Shown one piece after another: positions 35,501 through 44,500 of a DNA stretch of 64,000 nucleotides. Under the pieces are notes generated by a model, which had not been told where the DNA came from, ran no database searches, and saw only the letters and a program-made list of their open reading frames with translations. Source of the DNA: Akkermansiaceae bacterium (lineage in GTDB: Bacteria > Verrucomicrobiota > Verrucomicrobiia > Verrucomicrobiales > Akkermansiaceae); the NCBI GenBank assembly GCA_022424905.1, contig JAKMGP010000023.1, positions 1 through 64,000 on the forward strand. Direction: 5' to 3'. The stretch's first letter is position 1. Every line of letters starts with the position of its first letter. The translations under genes were made by a program, and so were the position numbers.

Positions 35501-38500
35501 GCGAGAGCATCGCGCAACCCATCCGCAGAAATATCGTAACTAAGATTTCCGGTCGTGCCGGATTTCACCGCACCATCCACCAAATTTTTCCCCGTGATTT
35601 TAAGCTTAAATGAGCCTCCGGTAGCTCCTTCCCGGTCAATCGATACGACTTCTTGAGTTGCGGCCTTACCTTGTGTGCTCGTAAAGTAAAAACTTCGGTG
35701 ACCTCCAGCCCAAGAGGTCCCGCTATTAAGGTCGATGGTAACACCATCATTTGAGCTTAGGAAACTCAAGGTATCGTCCCCATCACCACCATTTATCGTA
35801 TCATTGCCACCACCACTCACAAAGACATTGTCTCCGCTTGTACCCGTTAGCTTGTCATTAAATGGCGACCCGATAACATCGCTTCCACCACTGACGCCAA
35901 AGATATGTTTCGTTAGGCTACCAAAAAACTCATTAACCCCAGGAAGCAATCGGTTTCCCAGGATTCCCTGTGCTGATCCGAATACAAATTCATGGGGAAT
36001 GATATCTCCTAACAGGTCCCCCACCCATGCTGGGAATTCATCAAAGAGATTAACATCACCGCCTGCCCCATAATCAACTGTTACGCCCATCCCCCCGACG
36101 CGAGGAGCACCAGAGTCGAAATTGTTAGAATAATCAAGAACAACAGTTCCACCACTGATTGCCCCCTGAAGTCGGGCTTCATTAATGAAGTGAAAGGTAT
36201 TAGTTCCCTCACCTCCGATTATGTTTTCAATATCATTGGCAATGACAAGGTTACCAGCCAGATCGAGATCCAAACCATCCGCGACTAGTCCTAAAGAATC
36301 GAGAACAGCCTCAGGGAGAATCTTCCCAACATCTTGTACTCCAGGCAAACTATTAAGGGTCTGACGAATAATACCATCCGTAGCGATAACGATATTACTT
36401 CCAATTTCGATCGCAGAACTTGATTGGGTGAAGCCGCCAGATTTTCCAGCCTCCCCTTCCAATAATTCAAACAGACCTGTAACCGATGCAAAGTTTGCCG
36501 AAGTCACTTCTAGGATAAAGAAGTCAAGATCATGTCCTATCGCAGAAAAATCAAGGGTATCATAAAATTCTGGTATTGGATTAAGCCCAGCAACCCTAAG
36601 ATCAGGAATTTCGAGGATCATAGCCAATCCCCAAACGGTGGCATCAAATTTATACGTGTCTGCCCCGGTCATACCCAAAAGAGCATGAATACCAAGAGCA
36701 CTAGTATAACCAGTGGCTGAAAGTAAAGCATTTGCCCCTTTAGTAGATATTTTTTTAAGCTCCCCTGTAAGGCCTTCACCCCCTCCCCCAGAGGGAACCT
36801 GCAGCGGGGCTCCAACGATCTCAAAAGTATCAGCACCAAAATCAGTATCAGCACCAAAGTTTTTAAATTTGGGATCGAAATTACTACCTATTACTAGGTG
36901 GATCCCTTTGGTAAGGGTGATATTATGAATGTTTGAAAGAGAAGTTGAAGTAAGGCCAGGAGCCGCCGGGTCTAATCCAACCTTCGAGAGCCCTCCAAGA
37001 TGAACTGATTCCCGTTTAAATATGCCATTACCTGATGAACTTGCTACCCTCGCCCCATTGACGATCTTAGTCTCAGCAAGATCAAGATTGTTAACCACTT
37101 GAGTGGGAGGAAGGTTCAACCCCGCCATTTGCGCAATAGCATCTAAAGAGAAAAGGATCTCTCGGGGATTTCGAAGTCCACCACCCGCACGAAACTCCCC
37201 ATCGAAAGGAACGTTTTCAAAACTAATGGTATTTTGATCCCGACCTCCAAAAATTATCGTGTCTTCACCTACATCAGTAAAAACAAGTGTATTATACTGA
37301 TATTCGTCGTCAAACAGACCATCGAGTAACGAAAGAACCACATCTATAACAAATGCCCCTCCCGTCTCGCGTTCTAAATACTCCCCAAGAGTTAACATCT
37401 TTTCATTCACGTCCCAACCTGAGGGAGGAGCCTGTATTTCTCCACCTTCTAGTGGGCGCAATCGTTGGTCTAAGTTATCGAGCATATACCGGATAAGTAG
37501 GCTTGGTTTAACAGGTAGCGTATTTGTTTTTCGTTTGACCGTTAGTTGGGTGCCACCTGTTCCATTAGAATCGAAAGAAAATAGTAATTCCTTATTAACC
37601 GCGCGAAAATCTAGGGTCAGTTTATTTCCGTTTGCTACTGTGCTACTGGTATCGATCCTCATTTCCTGGGAAATGCTCCAATATGCTGTGAGAATATCGG
37701 GGATAAGAGTCCCAAGACCTTCAAATATTTTTGGAAACTTTAACCCCCAGTCATTTCCAAAAATGAAGGTGTTCTCAAGATTCCCAGTTATGATTTCTTG
37801 GATATTACGTAATCCAGAATCCCCAACTCCGGTCGCAACAGTATTGGTTTGGCCGGAATTTGGTAGCAGCATTACTGAGGCAGGTAATAAAACGCCATTC
37901 CTGTCTTTAGTTCCGTCCTGCTTAATCGAGAATGTAAGTTTTTGAAGGAAGCCACTTGATTTTCCTTCGACAGTTATATGGTTCTGTAACTCAGGTGGTA
38001 GTTGGCTATTCAGCCTCCTTTGTATGATCTCTAAAAGTTCAGAATATCCTCCGAGCTTATTAAGCTCAGTCTCATCGATCCCTAGCTTAATCATCTTACT
38101 TTTACCACTTCCAAAATCTACTAACAACGCCAGATTTACGTCAACTTCACTCTCACCTGATCGTAATGAAGCCGCAGGTTTCCCTTTATAACTTACTCCA
38201 AAATCGGACACTACCTTGGCATCTGCTTTACTGGTATCGACCCCAGGGTCAGGCGTGATCCCCGACTCTCCATATCCTAATGTTCCGGTTGAAAACCCGA
38301 GCATGGGGAGCCTCACTCCCCCAGTCGACCAATTTAAACCTTCCAAGCCATCGCTAGGTGTTACTAAAGGAAGGGCTACAAATTTCTCTGCGAAAGTCGA
38401 CGATATTAAGCGGCCATCACTCAAGAGATGCACCATACTAACGGGTTCATTTTCTGGGTCCTGGCCCGCCGTGATTCTCGAAAAATCGATCACGTTTACG

Positions 38501-41500
38501 CTCTCCTTTTCAGTGGATCCTCCAGTTTCCATGATGACATCATTCCCAAAACCATCATTAAAGATATAGTGATCCCCTCCAGGGCCTCCGACTAACTTAT
38601 CGTTTCCTGATCCGCTAATAATAACATCATCGCCACCAAACCCTTCGATTACTGACGAACCAACACCACCTTCTAAACGGTCACGACTAGGTCCTCCTGC
38701 TAGCGTTTCCCGCTGGCTCCCACCTTTTCTATAAACTCCTTTACTGATCTGAGGATCGACTTGAGAAACGTCTCCATAAACATAAGTCGCGTTTTTGATC
38801 GTTATTTTTGATAAATCTGTTGGCAGAACTAAGGTCTCCCCAAAACCACTGGCGGTTTTGGCATTCATTATAATCGTTTTAGAATGAAAAAACTCATTGG
38901 ACGCAAGTCTAAGCAGACCAGCAACGAAGGGACTAGATATACTCGGATCCTTTTTAAACCCGACTCTGACTTTGATATTTTGGTTTGATCGAATTGCATT
39001 AAACACCAGAGCACCTGGGGCGAGATCCTCATGAACAGATTCGACTAAAGGCTTAACCGCTGCGTTAATTCTAACCCCAATAGTGTGGATAAAAGCTGTC
39101 TCGTTAGGCCAATCTCCCGAAAGCGAAATCGGATCTGAGACTTTACCACCATAGGAAAGACGAAAATATCCGGTTGCATCTAAAGGAATAAAAATGTCCT
39201 GCACTGTCCGAACTCCAGGATAACCAGTAGGTCGAGTGTTTGGCACAAGGATCTGCGGATACGCTCCAGCTTTCCGAAGGTTGGCGAGATTATCATTGCC
39301 ACCAGTATTAATACTGACATCGAAATTAGGTTTGGCGAAGGAAACCAACCAAGGATTAGCATTATTGCCAGCCCCAGTCACATGAACCTCTACTCTAGAT
39401 AACTGACCGGAAAATGCATCCTCTAAGAGGAGCTTTTTGAAAAGCTTAGCTTCTGGGCGAGAAGGCTCATTCTCTAGTAATTGTGTTTTGTTACGCAGCG
39501 AAATATCACTGAACCGCTCATCGGTATAAAGTTCCTCATTTGAGCCGACTATACGGTTTAGATCGTCTACTAGCAGATCAATCAGGGAAGTCGAATCCGA
39601 AACACCCGAGAAGTCTTCAACCGCAATCTTGGTGTCATCAGACAATTCCCCCAAGAGGAAGGCCACAAGTTTATCGCTACTCTTAGTATTCAATCTTTCC
39701 ACAATGGCAGGAAGATCTCTAATATCTTCCGCTGTGAAAAAGACATCAGGATTTGCCGAGCTTAGCCGATGCTCATCGGCAATATCTATGAGAAGAGAAT
39801 CAAGTTTCGTCTTCACAAGTTCCGCACCGGCGTCAAAGGGTATCTCATCTGTTGTTTTAGAAATAACCTTCCCTTCTTCAGTAACAGCCAAAGTTAGTTT
39901 AAATCCACCATAACTCGCATCATGCCAAATTTCATATTCTGCCCGAACCGGAGCAATTCCGTGGACATCTTTTTTAACGATTATTGGGTCCTTAGTAAGA
40001 TTGTGAGCTTCGCTAAATTTTAAACCGATTGGACCATCAAGTTTTGTCCTAACCCTCCACGGGTCCAAAAACGTTCCACTCCCATCGACATCTTGAATGG
40101 GGTTGGGCACCTCCTCATTCCCAACGATTTTTTTTGGTTCTTCAAGCTTTTTGAGTGCATCAAAGATATCACTCGGTGTAGCATTCCGATTTAGAACCAC
40201 CGTTTTGTCATTTTTTAAAGAAAGCTGAAAGGTCCCTCCAGTAGCTTCAGTCCAAAGGTATGTGATATCTTCTTGTGCAGTAGGCGCATCATGACGATTA
40301 ACAGCTTTATTGACGGGCCTTGGGACAAGGGGTTTTTTCAAAGGATTAGATAGAACTTCTGTCACTATACTCAATTCTTTTTCTAGAGGACCCTTAAAAG
40401 TCACTATCCATGGAGAACCCTCAGTCCCGTTTCCTTCGACACTCGCTATACCATTCTTTAGCGAAACTTTGACACCTTGATTCAGATCAGCGATGATAGG
40501 CTTACTGAGCGTTACGGTCTTTGTCGTTGAATTAAAATTAATGACTGTTGTATTTGGGGATAATCCATTTCCTGAAAGAATTGCCCCATTAAATAAAGAG
40601 CTAGAATTAACTACCTTGATTTCGGTTTCCCCTGTCACAAAGTTACTATCCAAAGTCAGCTCAGACGTAAAAAAGGCGTCTCCTAGTCCCTCAAGTTCTT
40701 TTTTAAGGGTGCTCTCGAGCGGATTAATCGATGATCCCCTAATATTAAAAGGCATACTAGATGTTTCAGCGTTACCTCCCTTTAGTTTGAACTCTCCCGC
40801 AGTTGCCTTTAGGTAAATCTCAAACTGTTTATCTTGTTTTTCTATAAAAATGTCTTCTTCTGCTGCTGAAACGAAGAGACCCGATCCGTCCGGTCTTAGC
40901 GCTGGAGGAACATGCTGCTGGAGACCACCAATTCTATAGGAAATAGCAAAAGAATTAGGATCACCGTCGACACCTTCTACTCTGGCTGTGATGGGACGCT
41001 GCAATTTACTCAGGCTATTTATAGCCCTCTGTATGACTAGAGCTGTGGTTGCTGCTTCAATTTTCGTCCCTTTCTCTCCCGGATCTATCGTCGGCTCACT
41101 TAATGTTAAAATTTTATAACTACCTACGGTTGGAGTCCCTACCTTAGTTACAACCGTCCCCTCCGCAATTCCATCATGGTTAATAGGTATTCCAATAAAA
41201 GAGTCATCAAAACTAGAAACCTGAATCGTATCTGCCCCTCTCCCAAAATCAGCTGAAACTTTAAAATTAGGATTCCACTTAATAGGTGCGGTCGTCTCAA
41301 GAGCAAGCGAAAGCGTAAAAGTGCTTCCGCTAAGAATATTCGCCGGTAGCGTAAGCGTCCATTGTTCTTGTTGTGCTGCCACACCTGAAATGGTTTCGCT
41401 GACCTCAAATTCGACCCCTTCAGTCACCTTAGCTGATGTAGCATTAACAAAAGTCAAATGATCCCTAAAATCGGAGTAGTCGATGATAGTTGTCCCTAAA

Positions 41501-44500
41501 CGCGCATCCAATTTACCAGGAAGAAAAGCAGACGGATCTGCAAGTTTGTATACGTTTTCGCCACTACCACCCTTGAGATCTTTTACATTATAAACTGTCA
41601 GAGTCTTTTTACTCTCATCCGTGACAACAATCTTATTGGCAGATGCGTAGCGGGTCTGGTCAGGACCATAGAGAGACATTTTAAGCGACAGATTAATTTC
41701 CGAAAAATCAAGAATATTCACGGCCTGAGGAGGGCTTTCAATGGCAAGATCAACCAGCTTTGAATGGAATTTAAGAGTGTTTTCTTTTTGTCCTACAATC
41801 ACCCTCTCTATCTTGCCAAAAGCTTGGCTCATTGCCCCAACCCTTATACGGCTCCAGTTGTCCTTATTAATGTTAAAAACTATGTTTTTACTAACATTTG
41901 AAAGATCAAGAGTATCTAAACCATCATCATCTACTATCGTAGTCTCATTATTTGCAACAATCGTCTGGCCAGGAAATACGTTTGAGAACTGATACGTATC
42001 GTTGCCCGCACCACCGTCAAGAGAGGTCTTCCTTCCACCAAAAATAAGCCTATCGTCTCCCTTACCACCATCTAGAGAAAATTGGGCAGTTGCCGAATCA
42101 TTGCTTGTCAATCGTCCTCCCCTTAAAGTATCGCTACCTTTCCCACCTTTTAGGTGCCCTCCGTATTTACTTGCGATTAGGTAATCATCTTTCGAACCAC
42201 CAAAAACATTTCTAAAACCTCGGACTTCCCCAACAATAGTCGTGGAGCTATATTTGGGAATTGTTATTTGAGCAGTTTGGCCTTCCGGATCTGCTGCCAC
42301 TATCACATCTACCGCAGAGAGGTTCACTAATACCGGTGCCGAATATGCAGTTCCAAAATAAGCATCAGGTTTAGAACCGGCGTAGTCCAACGTATTAACA
42401 CCAAGTCCGCCTTGTAAATCTCCTTTCAGAGTAGCCCCCTTTTCAAACGTAACTATATCGTTACCCCCACCTAGGACGATGTTTTTCACACCATCAACTT
42501 GAATTAAATTGAAACTATTTATCCTGATAATAACCCGTCCACTCTTTTTAATTGTCACCGATAAATGAGCCGCGACAGCGCCGAGATTAAGAGTGTGATC
42601 TTTACCAGCATTGAGCTTAATCGTTAAAAGACCGTTCGCTGACTCTCCGTTATAGGTCACATTATTACCGCCCCCAGCGACAGTAACCGTAGTAAGGTTG
42701 GAAGAAGAAATTGTAAGTCTAGAAGTGACGCGAGTAAAATCGAGGGTTTCATCACCAGAAACTTCATTGATTGTATCTCTCCCAAAATTATCTGAGAATT
42801 GATAGGTGTCATCACCCTCTTTGCCTTCGAGAACGTCGTTCCCTCCTTTACCAACCAACGTCTCCTTTCCAGCTTGTCCCTTAAGTTTATCCGCATTATC
42901 AGTCCCCTCAACTGTTCCATTAAGAGTTGCTGTATCTTCCTTTAGGAGCCCGGAATATTCTGGGCGCGATTGATCGGGAACAAATGATACGGTCTGAATC
43001 TCCCCAAAAGTGAATTCAAGATTCCAATTCGCTCCAAGCGAAGCACTACCAGTGTCATCGATTGAGGCTATGACGTCTGCCCCAGTCAATGTGGCAAGAG
43101 TTTCAACCAATTGTCCACCAGGATCACCTGCTGCGATTCGGCAACCGTAGAGAAGAATGTCAGCATCCTCAGTCAGAGCCCGGTCCCAAGTTGTGATTAG
43201 TTCTGCATAAGTCGCTAGCCCAATCAAATCGAGATCGACTGAGCCCAAACCAACCACTCCAACAGCTCCGTGAGAGAGAACATGAATTGCCGAAATTGAA
43301 CGGTCGGCAGCCTCCGCAAGAACGTCGGTGACCAACTGCACTCCGTCATCTGCAGGGTCAATAAAGACCAGTTCTGCGTAATCTTCTGAGAGACCAAAAT
43401 TGTCATCATCACCAAAAAGCGACTCAAGTAATAGCTCGTGCTTCGGCAGACTAGTTTCGACAAAGATGAGAACATTTGGTTGATCAAGTTCCCCAGCCTC
43501 TGGATCAGGGTCGATCTCCTCAAAGATCTGGGTATCATCAGGGCCGACAAAACTCTCTAGCTCATGAGTGATGAAAACCCGGGTCGCATCTGTGACATCA
43601 GTCACGGAGACACTCCCATCAGGATTTTCGACTGAACTAAAGAGAAGGGCCTGCTGACTGAGATCCAGAACGTCTGTGCCACCAGCGCCACCATTGACCG
43701 AACCAGAAAGTCGTCCATCAGCAAAAACCCTAAAAGTATCGCTACTTTCAGGAGATCCTAACAAAACTTCCATCCTCTCAAATGAAGCCGATCCCAGCGC
43801 CCCTGCATCGGTCGCGGTGATATCCCACACCGTGTCTTGGCTAAACCCACCAAGCTCATCAAGCCCTGATCCTCCATCAATTAAGATGTCAACAGGCCCG
43901 GCCGGATCGACCTTGGCCAAATTCACGAAATCATTACCTCCCCCAGTCCGGATGGAAAATTGTTGGAGTCCAGCCGCTACGAGCGGTGAGGCAAATTCGA
44001 TCGAATCTTCGTCCGCTCCATCAAGATCATTGGAACCGGTATCGAGTATGAAGTGTTCAAAATTGCTGAAGGTAATTGATTCGAAAGCGACCCCGCCGCT
44101 CGTTCCCGAGATCCGGTTCTGTCCGTTTGCTGGGCTGTCAATGATGATGACATCGGCTCCCCCCGATCCAGTGACAGGAGCCTCTAATGTGAATGCCCCA
44201 TCTACGTCATTCGTGCCATCGATGATGACGGGTTCGAGACCCGTGAAAACGATGAGACTGGAGCCGGATTCGACCACCCCATCTCCAAAGATTTTACCGG
44301 GGGTGTAGCGGCCGTTTTGAGCTCCGTTGACGACCAGTGTGTCGAAGCCTTCATCACCACCGTGATATGTGACATTGATGGGGAGATCTCCAGCCGTGAG
44401 ATCCACAATAAGAGTGTCATCTGTGGAGGGACTGCCATTGATGATCAGGTTCGTAAATCCCTGTTGGGCGAGGAAGTCGGGATGGAAAGATGACAGATCA

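Larger units (their letters stand above)
32400..35660 (-). repeat. Array of about 7-8 EVQ/GTFTL/PWxVTF modules in the giant protein
   Basis: For example QEVVSIDREGATGGSFKLKITGK...AVTGTGTAANPWIVTF; SEVQRLWNNADAGFFSLSFDGK...; NEVQTLKNGATGGFFTISLGDQVTKPLAHDSSAQDVAIAL. Confidence 0.8.
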
